Numbered from the stretch's first letter, positions 9,373-17,927 are shown. The stretch is 64,000 nucleotides of DNA from an uncultured Acidobacteriota bacterium (GCA_902825875.1 CADECP010000020.1:42526-106525); one strand, 5' to 3'. The notes: generated by a model from the letters alone, not told the origin. Translations and numbers: made by a program.

Positions 9373-11171
9373 CAGAGAGGCAGAGGGACAGAGGGATTGA
9401 GCGACGAAGCGCGCGAGTGTTGTTTTCGCTCAGCGTACTCGTTGTGAGTTTGATGATGTCGGCGAATGCTTTTGCTCAGAGGGCGACCGGCTCCATTTCC
9501 GGTCGAGTCGTCACCGAAGAAGGCCAGCCGATTCCACACGCCAAGGTCAACATTGTCGGCGTTGGCGGCGGAGTCAAAAAAGCCTTGTCCGGGCGAATGG
9601 AAATCGTCACCGATGAATCCGGAAACTTCATTGCCGACAAACTTGACCCGGCGTCGTATTCGATCACTGCCAGCGCGCCGGGTTATGTCGTGTTGCCGAG
9701 CGAAAAAGTTGCGGGACAATTCGGCGCTGGCACGGCGAAATACGCCCGCGTAGGTGATTCGGTGACGATCCGCATGCTGCGCGGCGGCGTCATCACCGGG
9801 CGAGTTGTGAACGCTTCGGGCGAACCGGTCATCGGCATCACCGTCGAAGCTTCCCGCGTGCGTGACGAAGCCGGTAGGCGTATCACAGAACAAACCAACG
9901 TGAATGAAATGGTGCTGGGTCGCCAAACTGACGACCGTGGCGTTTATCGAATTTACGGACTGGCTCCGGGAGCTTATGTCGTCAATGTCGGCGCGGGAAG
10001 CATGGGCTTTTCGTTGAAATCAAATCCTTTCTCTGGCCGCGCGAAAATTTATTACCCGTCGGCCACGCGCGACACCGCAGCCGAAGTCACCGTTCGCAGC
10101 GGCGAAGAAGCCAGCGGCATAGACATTCGGTATCGCGTCGAACGCGGAGCCGCCATCAGCGGCAAAATCATCGGCGCGCCAACCGGCGGTCAATCGGGGA
10201 TGACTCCAACGGTGGTGACGCTGACCAAAGCCGGAGCCGACACTTTGATCGGGACTTCCGTCGTTTTGCCGATGAGCGAAAACAGCGGTTATTCGTTTTA
10301 CGGATTGCCGAACGGCGAATACGAGGTGGTGGCGACCAAGCCTGACTTCAGCGGCGCTGACACCATGATGTCCGCGCCGCGCAAAGTGACCGTCAGCGGG
10401 CGCGACCTGACCGGAATTGATCTGGCTTTGCTGCCAACGGCTTCGATCAGCGGCACGATCAAGCTGGAAAAGCTGGCTGCGCCGCCCGCCGGACAGAAAT
10501 GCGAATCCGGGCGCGATTCGTTTCTGGAAGAAATCATCTTGCAGGCAAAACCCGACGATCCGAATCAGAAATCGTCCGTCAACCAGATTTACGGCGGACT
10601 GGGAGCATCCGCTCCGAGCGACAAAGGCGAGTTCACAATTTCCAGCCTTAGAGCCGGACGGCACTTCGTCGAATCGCAATTGCCCGACGAACACTGGTTC
10701 ACCAAATCCGTTTTGCTGACCACAGCCGCCGCGAACAATCCAACTGCGCGCGAAGCAGGCAAGAACGGCGTCACGCTGAAAGTCGGCGACAAGCTAACCG
10801 GTCTGGCCGTCACTCTGGCCGAAGGCGCTGCCGGTTTGAAAGGAAAACTCTCTGGCGACAAAGTGCCTTCGCGTGTGCGAATTCACCTGCTGCCCGCCGA
10901 ACCTGAAGCCAAAGACGATTTGCTGCGGTTTGCCGAAGTCATCGCCGACGAATCTGGAGCATTCGCGTTTGCCAACCTAGCGCCGGGAAAATATCTGTTG
11001 GCTGCGCGCGCAATTCCCGACAGCGAACCCAGCGACAAACCAGCAAAACCCGTTGCTTGGGATTCGCTCGAACGTGCCAAGCTCCGCAAAGAAGCCGAAA
11101 CCGCCAATGCCGCTGTTGAATTGAAAACTTGCCAGCGCGTGACTGACTTCGCGCTGCGCTGGGTGAAATAA
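9369..11171 (+). CDS. Secreted carboxypeptidase-regulatory-like repeat protein, paralogue of the upstream gene
   Basis: A 600-residue exported paralogue starting in an ATGA overlap with the preceding gene. Repeated beta-sandwich modules are visible: GSISGRVVTEEGQPIP, GGVITGRVVNASGEPV, AAISGKIIG, ASISGTIKLEK and AGLKGKLSGD. Oddly, the first 16 residues (MTERQRDRGIERRSAR) are encoded by imperfect octamer repeat DNA of the GGACAGAG type. The hydrophobic signal segment only begins at residue 17, where an in-frame GTG (9417) could be an alternative start. Cleavage is likely after SANAFA. Together with its neighbour it probably forms a two-gene exported complex. The function is unknown. Confidence 0.72.
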   Translation: MTERQRDRGIERRSARVLFSLSVLVVSLMMSANAFAQRATGSISGRVVTEEGQPIPHAKVNIVGVGGGVKKALSGRMEIVTDESGNFIADKLDPASYSITASAPGYVVLPSEKVAGQFGAGTAKYARVGDSVTIRMLRGGVITGRVVNASGEPVIGITVEASRVRDEAGRRITEQTNVNEMVLGRQTDDRGVYRIYGLAPGAYVVNVGAGSMGFSLKSNPFSGRAKIYYPSATRDTAAEVTVRSGEEASGIDIRYRVERGAAISGKIIGAPTGGQSGMTPTVVTLTKAGADTLIGTSVVLPMSENSGYSFYGLPNGEYEVVATKPDFSGADTMMSAPRKVTVSGRDLTGIDLALLPTASISGTIKLEKLAAPPAGQKCESGRDSFLEEIILQAKPDDPNQKSSVNQIYGGLGASAPSDKGEFTISSLRAGRHFVESQLPDEHWFTKSVLLTTAAANNPTAREAGKNGVTLKVGDKLTGLAVTLAEGAAGLKGKLSGDKVPSRVRIHLLPAEPEAKDDLLRFAEVIADESGAFAFANLAPGKYLLAARAIPDSEPSDKPAKPVAWDSLERAKLRKEAETANAAVELKTCQRVTDFALRWVK

Positions 11172-11223
11172 CGGCTTTGTTCAGTGAGTCGGCGAGGATT
11201 ACAATCCGGCTCGGAGGTGTTCC

Positions 11224-11898
11224 ATGACCGTAGCAACCAAAGAAGCTCTACAATTAGCCTTGGCAACGACAGCGACGCCGGAACTCCACGGGTCGCCTCA
11301 GCCGCCGCTCAAACGTCTGTTCACATTGGAAGAGTTCGCGCAAATCGCCCACGCCTTGCCCGATGACAGAATGGAGTTAATCAATGGAGAAATCGTTATG
11401 GCGCCACCACCGGATAATTTTCATATCGAACAGACAATGGGAGTCGAATACTTACTTGCTCCTTATTACCAGGAAATCGGAAAGCTGGGTTGCGTTAGCG
11501 TTGGATCAAGCGTTTGGTATGCCGTGCCGGTTGAACTGAAAAGTAGTTGGACGCAAGAAGGCGTCAAAGGCCCAAACCATGTTTGCCCGGACGCTTCCGT
11601 TCCTTACCGCGATTATTTGAGAACCAACCGACGCCCGCCTGCTTTACTCGTCATCGAAGTCATTTCAGTTTCCGCCAAAAGCGAAATTGACCGCGATTTG
11701 GTTCACAAACCTGACATTTATGCCAGCCTGGAAATACCGACTTATTGGGTGATTGACCGCCGGGACAAAAGTGTTTGGGTTCACACCGAACCGGAGGATG
11801 GAAAATACGCGCGCCGTGCGCAGATCAAAGGCGATACCCAACTGCCAGCGACGGGCCTGGAATTCTTAAACATCACTCCTTCGAAAATTTTTTCCTGA
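11224..11898 (+). CDS. Uma2-family (DUF820) PD-(D/E)XK nuclease-like protein
   Basis: A 224-residue Uma2 member. The start is an ATG preceded by CGGAGGTGTTCC, a strong ribosome-binding site. The protein has an N-terminal extension of about 35 residues, then FTLEEFAQIAHALPDDRMELINGEIV, the acidic core PDASVPYRDY (about 120) and LLVIEVISVSAK (about 140), and YWVIDRRDKSVWV near the C terminus. It differs from the 1406 and 48124 copies in the insertion between the first two motifs (KSSWTQEGVKGPNHVC). The role in the cell is unknown. Confidence 0.88.
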   Translation: MTVATKEALQLALATTATPELHGSPQPPLKRLFTLEEFAQIAHALPDDRMELINGEIVMAPPPDNFHIEQTMGVEYLLAPYYQEIGKLGCVSVGSSVWYAVPVELKSSWTQEGVKGPNHVCPDASVPYRDYLRTNRRPPALLVIEVISVSAKSEIDRDLVHKPDIYASLEIPTYWVIDRRDKSVWVHTEPEDGKYARRAQIKGDTQLPATGLEFLNITPSKIFS

Positions 11899-11913
11899 AA
11901 GACTTAGCACAAG

Positions 11914-12714
11914 TCACTTCCCGGCGAATTCGACGAAGCCCCATTTTTCCGGGATGTGCATGTTGATTTCACCTTGAGGCGACCAGACCCAGTTGTCTTC
12001 TTTGCGACCGGCGACTTTGCGGTATTTGCCATCGGCGATTTCGTGCTGCCATTCGACGCGCGAAAAATTCACGCGCCAGCGGTCGCCGATTTTCGGAGCG
12101 CCAATCGGACGCGGACTGCCGGTCAAATCTTTCCACGGCAGAGCCAGTTCCACAGACCAGCCGCGATCTTTGTCTTTTGGGTTGTTGAGCGTTCCCGCCA
12201 CCGAAACAGCCGTTTTCAATCCGGTCGCATTCCATCCGTCGTTCGCCTTGCCCTTGAACCGATACGGTTTGTCGAGTTGCAAATCCCAGACGGTGTTCAG
12301 CGCGTTGATTTCGATTTCGTAATAATTCAGCGTATCGCCTTCGGGATCGAGAAAGACTTCAAAATCGTTGTCGTGAAAGATGACCGAATCGCGTTTGGTC
12401 AGCGTCGCCCAAACATGAGGCTCTTCCAGATCGGCGGCGAAATAAAAGTACATCTCGTCCCACAGCATCTTGGCGCGAGTTTTATATTTCGGTTTGGGTT
12501 TCGCGTCGCCTTCGATGTCAACGAACACTTCCGTCCATTTCGCGTTGCGCCACGCGGCATCATCGAGTTTGCCATCAATGTTGACCGCGCTGACTGCTCG
12601 CTGGCAGACGTAATTCAGCGGTTGAGTTTGATTCGTTTGACCTGTCGTCAGCCCGCCGTAACTTAGCCACAATATGCCAACGACGAAGATTCCCGCTCTC
12701 AAAATCTGTTTCAT
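11914..12714 (-). CDS. Secreted carbohydrate-binding family 9-like protein
   Basis: The frame is open from 12834, but the ATG at 12714 is preferred: GAGAGGAAC lies just upstream and the product then starts with a signal peptide (MKQILRAGIFVVGILWLSYG). This gives 266 residues. The mature protein shows the CBM9-like fold: VNIDGKLDDAAWRNAKWTEVF near the N terminus, then KMLWDEMYFYFAADLEEPHVWA, NDFEVFLDPEGD, YYEIEINALNTVWDL and WSVELALPWKDL, ending in WGFVEFAGK. Members bind sugars or are found with uncharacterised secreted enzymes. No enzyme domain is attached. It is probably monocistronic. Confidence 0.8.
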   Translation of the reverse strand: MKQILRAGIFVVGILWLSYGGLTTGQTNQTQPLNYVCQRAVSAVNIDGKLDDAAWRNAKWTEVFVDIEGDAKPKPKYKTRAKMLWDEMYFYFAADLEEPHVWATLTKRDSVIFHDNDFEVFLDPEGDTLNYYEIEINALNTVWDLQLDKPYRFKGKANDGWNATGLKTAVSVAGTLNNPKDKDRGWSVELALPWKDLTGSPRPIGAPKIGDRWRVNFSRVEWQHEIADGKYRKVAGRKEDNWVWSPQGEINMHIPEKWGFVEFAGK

Positions 12715-12923
12715 AAATTGGTTCCTCTCAAAGGCTGGCGTTTTACCACTTTCAAACTCCGCCGCAAAGAAGGTCGCTGTCCGAGTGTCGCCAAAGTCTG
12801 ATGCCTGATGGATTGCTTCCTGAAAACGCTCCACTACAATCCCGCCGCAAGTTTATGAATGCGTTCGCTTGCTGGCAATTCGACTTACTGAACCACAAAT
12901 TCAACAAATCACGACTTCACGAT

Positions 12924-13157
12924 ATGACGAACAAAAGATTCTTTATCTGGTTTGCGTTGTTCGCAGTATTTTTTGCGCTCGCTCCGGCAAAAGCTCAACA
13001 GCAGACCAAAACAAAACCCAACGTGCTGTTCATCGCTGCTGACCGAGCAATAGGAAAAAGGTTGGCAATGACTTATGGCAATCAACAAAGTGACCTAACG
13101 CTCGACGCCGCAGGCACAGCGCAAAGACTAAGCTGCCTCTGTAAAAAACCTTTGTGA
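12924..13157 (+). pseudogene. Truncated sulfatase N terminus (gene remnant)
   Basis: From the ATG at 12924 the frame encodes a signal peptide (MTNKRFFIWFALFAVFFALA, AKAQ) followed by KPNVLFIAAD, the hallmark first strand and metal-binding Asp of secreted arylsulfatases. Homology then stops: residues after about 41 (RAIGKRLAMTYGNQ and on) do not resemble a sulfatase and the frame ends at 13157. An intact sulfatase would be about 450-600 residues and carry a CxPxR motif, which is absent. I read it as the stub left after a deletion or insertion, with the junction near 13045. A short real protein is possible but less likely. Confidence 0.65.
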
Positions 13158-13173
13158 TTAGGAGGCAAAGATC

Positions 13174-13551
13174 ATGCAAAACGTAACTTCATCATTACCT
13201 ACCATCCTGCGTTGGGGAGCGCGCGTTCTTGGCGGGGTGATCGTCTTGTTCTGGGGCTTTTTTCTGCTCGCGCATTTATTCGGTGACGCTGGCAGCCCTT
13301 CCCGACCGCTGGTCTGGACTGATTACCTGAGTCTGGGCGCAATCATTGTCGCAGTCATCGGCTTGGCCGTCGCCTGGAAATGGGAACTGTTGGGCGCTGT
13401 CATTTCGCTGATCGCGTTTGGCGTTGTTGCCGCCGTCAACTGGCGAGTGGCAATCTTTCCCGGCACGCTGATTCCGATTACGGCGCTGCTCTTTCTGGCT
13501 TCATGGTGGCTTCATCGCTCACCACAAACCAACGACGCTTTTGTTCAGTAA
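13174..13551 (+). CDS. Small four-helix membrane protein, unknown function
   Basis: A 125-residue protein with AGGAGG 8 bases before the ATG. It has four hydrophobic segments: residues about 14-33 (ARVLGGVIVLFWGFFLL), 51-66 (LSLGAIIVAVIGLAVAW), 71-87 (LGAVISLIAFGVVAAV) and 94-110 (PGTLIPITALLFLASWW), with a short cytoplasmic or periplasmic tail. No catalytic motif is seen. It stands alone between a sulfatase remnant and a toxin-antitoxin pair, so context gives no clue. The gene is very likely real; its function is unknown. Confidence 0.65.
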   Translation: MQNVTSSLPTILRWGARVLGGVIVLFWGFFLLAHLFGDAGSPSRPLVWTDYLSLGAIIVAVIGLAVAWKWELLGAVISLIAFGVVAAVNWRVAIFPGTLIPITALLFLASWWLHRSPQTNDAFVQ

Positions 13552-13655
13552 CAGTTAGGGTGTTTTCGTCCGCCAAATCGGGAAAAATCGAGTATATTGA
13601 CCGCCAAAGCGAGCTTGAGTGTTTTGAATAAGTCGCCAATCAGAGAGAGGCTTTT

Positions 13656-13907
13656 ATGACAGAACTAACGATGCAGTTGGACGATGACGTTTTTTCAGCC
13701 TTGCGGCGCGCACCGGATGAATTTATCCGAGAGATGCGACTGGCTGCCGCGATTCATTGGTATGAACGCGGCGAAATCTCCCAGGAAAAAGCAGCCCAAA
13801 TTTCCAACCTGGACCGTACAGACTTTCTGCTGGCTCTTAGCCGCCGAGGTGAAAACGCATTTGTGGTGGATTTTGACGACCTGAAAAAGGAGATGGAACG
13901 TGGCTGA
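13656..13907 (+). CDS. UPF0175-family antitoxin-like protein
   Basis: An 83-residue protein of the UPF0175 type: an N-terminal strand (MTELTMQLDDDVFSALR) and then a helical section (RLAAAIHWYERGEISQEKAAQISNLDRTDFLLALSRRG) resembling a helix-turn-helix. It overlaps the next gene by 8 bases. UPF0175 proteins next to DUF3368 PIN-like proteins form a recurrent pair regarded as a toxin-antitoxin module, with this gene as antitoxin and probable autoregulator. AGAGAGG lies 8 bases upstream of the ATG. Confidence 0.85.
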   Translation: MTELTMQLDDDVFSALRRAPDEFIREMRLAAAIHWYERGEISQEKAAQISNLDRTDFLLALSRRGENAFVVDFDDLKKEMERG

Positions 13908-14385
13908 ACGTCCGGCGGTTAATGCCTCGCCAATGATCTATCTTTCAAGAGCAGGTCTGCTTGATCTTCTGCAACTGCTTGCGCCAGAAATCGTCGTTCC
14001 TAATGCTGTAGCGACTGAGATCCTGCAACGCGGCCAAAGCGATCCAACCGCTCAAGCTCTCAATCAAACTATCTGGTTATCCATCGTCCAAACTCCGCCT
14101 GTCCCCGCCTCGATCCAGGCCTGGGGGCTTGGATTGGGTGAATCCTCCGTGCTTGCCTGGGGCTATGCCAATCCTGGGACCGAAGTCATCCTTGATGATC
14201 TGGCGGCGCGACGCTGTGCAACAGCACACAGTATTCCAGTACGAGGAACTTTAGGTTTGGTGCTCACAGCCAAACAGCGCAGAGTTATTTCGGCAGCGCG
14301 CCCGGTTCTCCTGCAACTTCGCCAAGCAGGAATGTACTTGTCTGATCGAGTGATGAATCAAGCTTTGGCAATGGTCGGAGAATGA
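13900..14385 (+). CDS. DUF3368 (PIN-like) toxin, partner of UPF0175
   Basis: A 161-residue DUF3368 protein starting at a GTG (13900) that overlaps the antitoxin stop. It shows VNASPMIYLSRAGLLDLL at the N terminus, VVPNAVATEIL, the central LGLGESSVLAWGYA, and VILDDLAARRCA, all standard positions of this PIN-like nuclease family. Acidic residues at each conserved site appear present except that the first motif has N-A-S in place of the D-x-N of canonical VapC, as is usual for DUF3368. It probably acts as a ribonuclease toxin controlled by the upstream gene. Confidence 0.85.
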   Translation: MAERPAVNASPMIYLSRAGLLDLLQLLAPEIVVPNAVATEILQRGQSDPTAQALNQTIWLSIVQTPPVPASIQAWGLGLGESSVLAWGYANPGTEVILDDLAARRCATAHSIPVRGTLGLVLTAKQRRVISAARPVLLQLRQAGMYLSDRVMNQALAMVGE

Positions 14386-14413
14386 TGAATCAGCAGGAAA
14401 GCTTACAAACACC

Positions 14414-15904
14414 ATGCCCGACACATCTCCTATCAATTATCACCCACTACGCCAACCAACACGCCGCGAATTTCTGTGGCAAGCAGGCGGCGGGCTTGGC
14501 GGGTTGGTGCTGGCTTCGATGCTGGCGAACGAAAACGCTTTAGCTCAAAGCGGCCCAAACAAGAAACTGCATCATCCGGCCAAAGCCAAACGCGTCGTGC
14601 AGTTTTTCATGGCCGGAGCGGCCAGCCACATTGACCTGTTTGATTTCAAACCTGAACTGATCAAACGTCACGGCCAGCCGAGCGATTTCGGCGAACACGT
14701 CGAAGCCTTTCAAGACGGGCTTGGCCCGTGGTTGCGACCTGTCTGGGATTTCAAACCGTATGGCCAGACCGGCAAGATGCTGGGCGAACCGGTCGCCGCG
14801 CTCGGCAACGTTGTGGATGACATCGCTTTCGTTCACAACATGGTCAGCAAATCCGGTGTTCACAGCACGGCGACTTTGCTGCAAGCGACGGGATTTCTGC
14901 TGCCAGGTTTTCCCGGAGCCGGTTGCTGGGTCAGTTACGGCTTGGGTTCGATGAATGACAACCTGCCGACTTTTGTCGTCATGCCCGATCACCGCGGCAT
15001 GCCGTCGAACGGAGTCAAAAACTGGGACGCAGCGTTTTTGCCCGCTGAACACAGCGGCACAATGATTTTTCCCGGCACGGAAGCTCCTGTCGCCGATCTG
15101 TTCCCGCACAAATCCGCCAAATACATCTCACCGCAAAGCGAAGCCGCCGCGCAAAAGCTGATGGCGGAAATCAATCACGCTCACGCCGCCAAGCGCGAAG
15201 GCGATCAGCGATTGGAAGGCCGCATTCGCAGTTACGAACTTGCCGCCAAGATGCAATTGGCCGCGCCCGAAGCCTTGAATCTGAAAGCCGAGCCGGAACA
15301 CGTGTTGAAGCTTTACGGGCTGGATCGTGGCGCGCGCGAATGGCCGAAGGAAATCAACGACGACGAAGAGACGTTTCACTTCGCGCAAAAATGCCTGACG
15401 GCGAGGCGCTTGCTGGAACGCGGCGTGCGCTTCATTCAAATCTGGAGCGGCAACGACAACAGCTTTCCTCGGCGCAATTGGGATTCGCACGAAAACATCA
15501 AACAGGATCACGGGCCACTTGCGACAGGCATGGCTCGCGGATGCGCGGCCTTCATTCAGGATTTGAAACAACGCGGCTTGCTGGAAGACACAATCATTTT
15601 GTGGACGACCGAATTTGGCCGTATGCCTTCCAGTCAGGGCGGCACCGGGCGCGACCACAATCCGTTTTGCTTCACGAACTGGCTCTGCGGCGGAGGCATC
15701 AAAGGCGGCGTGACTTATGGCGAAAGCGACGAATTCGGCTACAAACCGTTGGATCGCAAACGCCCGACCGAGGTGTACGACATTCACGCGACGATCATGC
15801 ACCTGCTGGGCATAGACCACGAAGAACTGACGGTTTACCACAACGGCATCCAACGCCGCCTGACCGATGTGCATGGCCGCGTCCTCAAACCGCTGCTGGA
15901 CTGA
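14414..15904 (+). CDS. DUF1501 protein, Tat-exported, alkaline-phosphatase-like fold
   Basis: A 496-residue DUF1501 protein. A twin-arginine signal (TRREFLWQAGGGLGG at residues 16-30) precedes ALAQ, a likely cleavage site. Core motifs are VVQFFMAGAASHIDLFDFKPEL, DDIAFVHNMVS, HSTATLLQATG, FVVMPDHRG, RLLERGVRFIQIWSG, ILWTTEFGRMPSSQGGTGRDHNP and DIHATIMHLLGID, matching the arylsulfatase-like superfamily. DUF1501 genes usually follow a DUF1549/DUF1553 cytochrome gene; that partner is absent here and a toxin-antitoxin pair lies upstream instead. The biochemical activity of the family is not established. Confidence 0.87.
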   Translation: MPDTSPINYHPLRQPTRREFLWQAGGGLGGLVLASMLANENALAQSGPNKKLHHPAKAKRVVQFFMAGAASHIDLFDFKPELIKRHGQPSDFGEHVEAFQDGLGPWLRPVWDFKPYGQTGKMLGEPVAALGNVVDDIAFVHNMVSKSGVHSTATLLQATGFLLPGFPGAGCWVSYGLGSMNDNLPTFVVMPDHRGMPSNGVKNWDAAFLPAEHSGTMIFPGTEAPVADLFPHKSAKYISPQSEAAAQKLMAEINHAHAAKREGDQRLEGRIRSYELAAKMQLAAPEALNLKAEPEHVLKLYGLDRGAREWPKEINDDEETFHFAQKCLTARRLLERGVRFIQIWSGNDNSFPRRNWDSHENIKQDHGPLATGMARGCAAFIQDLKQRGLLEDTIILWTTEFGRMPSSQGGTGRDHNPFCFTNWLCGGGIKGGVTYGESDEFGYKPLDRKRPTEVYDIHATIMHLLGIDHEELTVYHNGIQRRLTDVHGRVLKPLLD

Positions 15905-16189
15905 GCAATTCATGCCCAAATGGATATAAATGGATATTCGCGGCTCGAAATAGATAGCTCGCGGCTTACGGTGAAGAGGTGCCTTGCTGAACTGGTCAGG
16001 CGCAGTTCATGGGCAAGGCCGGGGAGCTTGGTATGAACCGTCATTCCCTGGCTGATCCCATCGCCAGTCTGGCTCGACTCGCCTTCCTTAGCCCATAGAG
16101 TTTCTTCGCGGCTGGCATCTATTCCTGAAACAAAAGCACGCTGCTGAATCCGGCACAGATTTGTACAAGTAGGTTGGCGGATGTTGCCA
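15905..16189. other. 285-bp segment without a convincing gene; possible remnant of a mobile element
   Basis: Between two genes pointing at each other lies a stretch with no hairpin terminator. The minus strand keeps a 96-codon open frame (16200 to 15910) containing KEGESSQTGDGISQGMTVHTK and ending about where the DUF1501 gene stops. It has no ribosome-binding site and no recognised domain. Its wording recalls leader regions of mobile elements such as group II introns, but I cannot confirm this and no reverse transcriptase follows. Confidence 0.25.
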
Positions 16190-17041
16190 CTATCTGACAA
16201 TAGTCATTGTCTGGGCATCGAAAGACTCCTGGAAATCCTTAGGGAGAGGAGCTATGGCGAAGGGGTTGAGGTACAAATTCATGTGGTACGAAATCTCCAA
16301 CCAATTATTTTCAATCCAAAAGATTCCCACACCTCCTAAATTTTCATAGTGGTCATCAGTAAAGCAGCCACATCTTCCTATTGTGTACAGGCTCTCTCTG
16401 GCGTGCATTTCAGTGCCATGCCTCAATTCCCAAAAGAGGTCGTCTACAATGATCAGCAAATTAGCCTTGTTCGGCAAGAATTTCTCATAAGCTTTATCTA
16501 GAATGAATTGTATTCGCTCCCAAGGAGCTACATTCCTAGTCTCCAAATGAATATGTTTAGGCCGTCTTTTTCTATCTCCCCTTTTTTCTTCTTCCGAAAG
16601 TTCTCCCTCCCAACCAGGACTTTTTACTTCGACAAAGATTTCCGAACCGGAGGGAGACTGTAATAGAAATTCACCTTTTTTTTCATCCAAGCCAACTGGC
16701 TCCCATTCCGTAATCGTGAGCTTATTTCTTTGAAAGTGAAGGGCAGTACGCAGTTCTACCAAAACAGAGTCTCGTTGGCTTAGAGTACCAAGTAACGCAC
16801 GCCAGTAATGTTTTAGCCTTCCAGCCTCAAGTGCAAATCTAAGAAGGTTTTCTAATTCGTTGGCATAAAGCTGGGAAGACGGATATTCATCTTCTTTACG
16901 CCAAAGAAAGTCACTGATAAGAGCAGAAGCCAGAGGCCCTAGACTAACCTCTGCTGAACCACGCCTTATTATCATCTTGTATTCCTCATAAAAGTGCTTG
17001 CAGTTTTTTCGTCTACCAAGCAAAGACGAACTGCTCCTCAT
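16190..17041 (-). CDS. Orphan protein with a possible PD-(D/E)XK-like core, AT-rich
   Basis: A 283-residue protein of unrecognised family. A plausible nuclease-like core lies around residues 115-155: EWEPVGLDEKKGEFLLQ, then IFVEVKSPGWEGE, where E-V-K after a beta-strand is the typical second half of the motif. A later strand, ANLLIIVDDLFWELR, may complete the fold. The start at 17041 is not certain, since a second Met (MIIRRGSAEVSLG) lies 22 residues in. The gene is visibly more AT-rich than its neighbours and uses many AAA, ATT and TTT codons, suggesting recent transfer. It lies beside a PIN toxin-antitoxin pair on the same strand. I cannot assign a function. Confidence 0.55.
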   Translation of the reverse strand: MRSSSSLLGRRKNCKHFYEEYKMIIRRGSAEVSLGPLASALISDFLWRKEDEYPSSQLYANELENLLRFALEAGRLKHYWRALLGTLSQRDSVLVELRTALHFQRNKLTITEWEPVGLDEKKGEFLLQSPSGSEIFVEVKSPGWEGELSEEEKRGDRKRRPKHIHLETRNVAPWERIQFILDKAYEKFLPNKANLLIIVDDLFWELRHGTEMHARESLYTIGRCGCFTDDHYENLGGVGIFWIENNWLEISYHMNLYLNPFAIAPLPKDFQESFDAQTMTIVR

Positions 17042-17051
17042 CGGCGCTGCT

Positions 17052-17480
17052 TCAATAAACTTGATCCACCCAATTCTGAATCTTCGCGGCTGGCATCAAG
17101 TCTCGGAAATCATCCACATTTCGCGTGACCACAATATCGCCGCTGGCCAACGCCATCGCAGCAATCATAACGTCGGAGTATCGCTTTCGTGTGCTCACAC
17201 GCTGCCGCAATGCCATCAATTCCGCCACTGCTTTTTCGTCCATATAAACGGTTTGATAGAGCGAAAGGAATTGCTGGGCTGCCAGTAGGCGTTCCTGCTC
17301 CCGTAAAAGGTTTTCGGGTTCGGCCTTGAGGTAGGCATCGAAACGCCCGCGCAATTGCTCGATCACTACGACAAAGGGAATCGCAAGCCGTTCAGCCGGA
17401 ACGCGGGCGAGATTGCGCGTCATCGTAGGATGTTTGGCGGTGTAATACCGCAGGATGTTAGAGTCGAGCAGGTATCTCAT
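17052..17480 (-). CDS. PIN-domain ribonuclease toxin (VapC-like)
   Basis: A 142-residue PIN-domain protein with the metal-binding acidic set: D6 in YLLDSNIL, E41 in VVIEQLRGR, the RYSDVMIAAMAL motif near residue 103 and TRNVDDF near residue 120. It starts 4 bases after the stop of the antitoxin-like gene, so the pair is one transcript. The toxin is expected to cleave RNA when not bound by its partner. It is about the usual VapC length. Confidence 0.9.
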   Translation of the reverse strand: MRYLLDSNILRYYTAKHPTMTRNLARVPAERLAIPFVVVIEQLRGRFDAYLKAEPENLLREQERLLAAQQFLSLYQTVYMDEKAVAELMALRQRVSTRKRYSDVMIAAMALASGDIVVTRNVDDFRDLMPAAKIQNWVDQVY

Positions 17481-17484
17481 CGGC

Positions 17485-17712
17485 TTAAGGTTGAGAGACG
17501 GCTAAAGTGTTGGCGAGAGTTTCCTGGTCGCGCAGTCGTTCGATTTCATCAAAGACTTCCAGCGCGCCGGGATCATCGGCGAAGATTCCGTAAAACTTGT
17601 GCCCTTGTGCAAGCACACGCGCCTCTAATTCAGCCAAGTCGTGTTGAGGCATCGTACTGCCATTCTGAACTTTGCTTGCCACAGCATCAGGAGTCGTCAA
17701 TATCACTTCCAT
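17485..17712 (-). CDS. Probable antitoxin of the downstream PIN toxin
   Basis: The open frame extends to 17886, but that upstream part reads through a palindromic repeat, and the ATG at 17712 has GAGGTGA 5 bases upstream. This gives a 75-residue acidic protein (MEVILTTPDAVASKVQ to LANTLAVSQP). The family is not recognised. Size, position and tight spacing to the VapC-like gene make it the likely antitoxin. A central segment (LAELEARVLAQGHKFYGIFAD) is predicted helical. Confidence 0.7.
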   Translation of the reverse strand: MEVILTTPDAVASKVQNGSTMPQHDLAELEARVLAQGHKFYGIFADDPGALEVFDEIERLRDQETLANTLAVSQP

Positions 17713-17799
17713 AATTTCACCTCGTGCGCGTAAGCATACTGCGAATTTGCGAGCGGCGGCAATGCACCAAGACTTCTTTTCAACTGCAAGCAATCTCGT

Positions 17800-17901
17800 G
17801 TCAGTAGCCCGACTGTAAAGGAGGGTGCGTTCGGCATTGCGCTGTTCGGCCAGAACTGGCGAATTGCCGAGCTTGCCCTTGCTCACGCGCGGGCTACTGA
17901 C
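17800..17901. repeat. Palindromic REP/MITE-like element, copy 1 (102 bp)
   Basis: Bounded by GTCAGTAGCCCG at 17800 and CGGGCTACTGAC ending at 17901, a 12-bp perfect inverted repeat. Inside the left end is ACTGTAAAGGAGGG and inside the right end CCCTTGCTCACGCG. The same ends and inner sequences recur at 34386-34457 with a different, shorter centre. It lies intergenically between the antitoxin gene and the penicillin-acylase gene. Confidence 0.85.
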
Positions 17902-17927
17902 ATGTCAGCAGCCACGAACGGTTTGGC

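Noticed and set aside
15905..16189. Group II intron leader
   Set aside because: Only a vague resemblance of the open frame; no reverse transcriptase, domain V hairpin or splice boundary could be shown.
17713..17886. N-terminal extension of the antitoxin gene ending at 17485
   Set aside because: It reads through the palindromic element at 17800, and a good ribosome-binding site supports the ATG at 17712.
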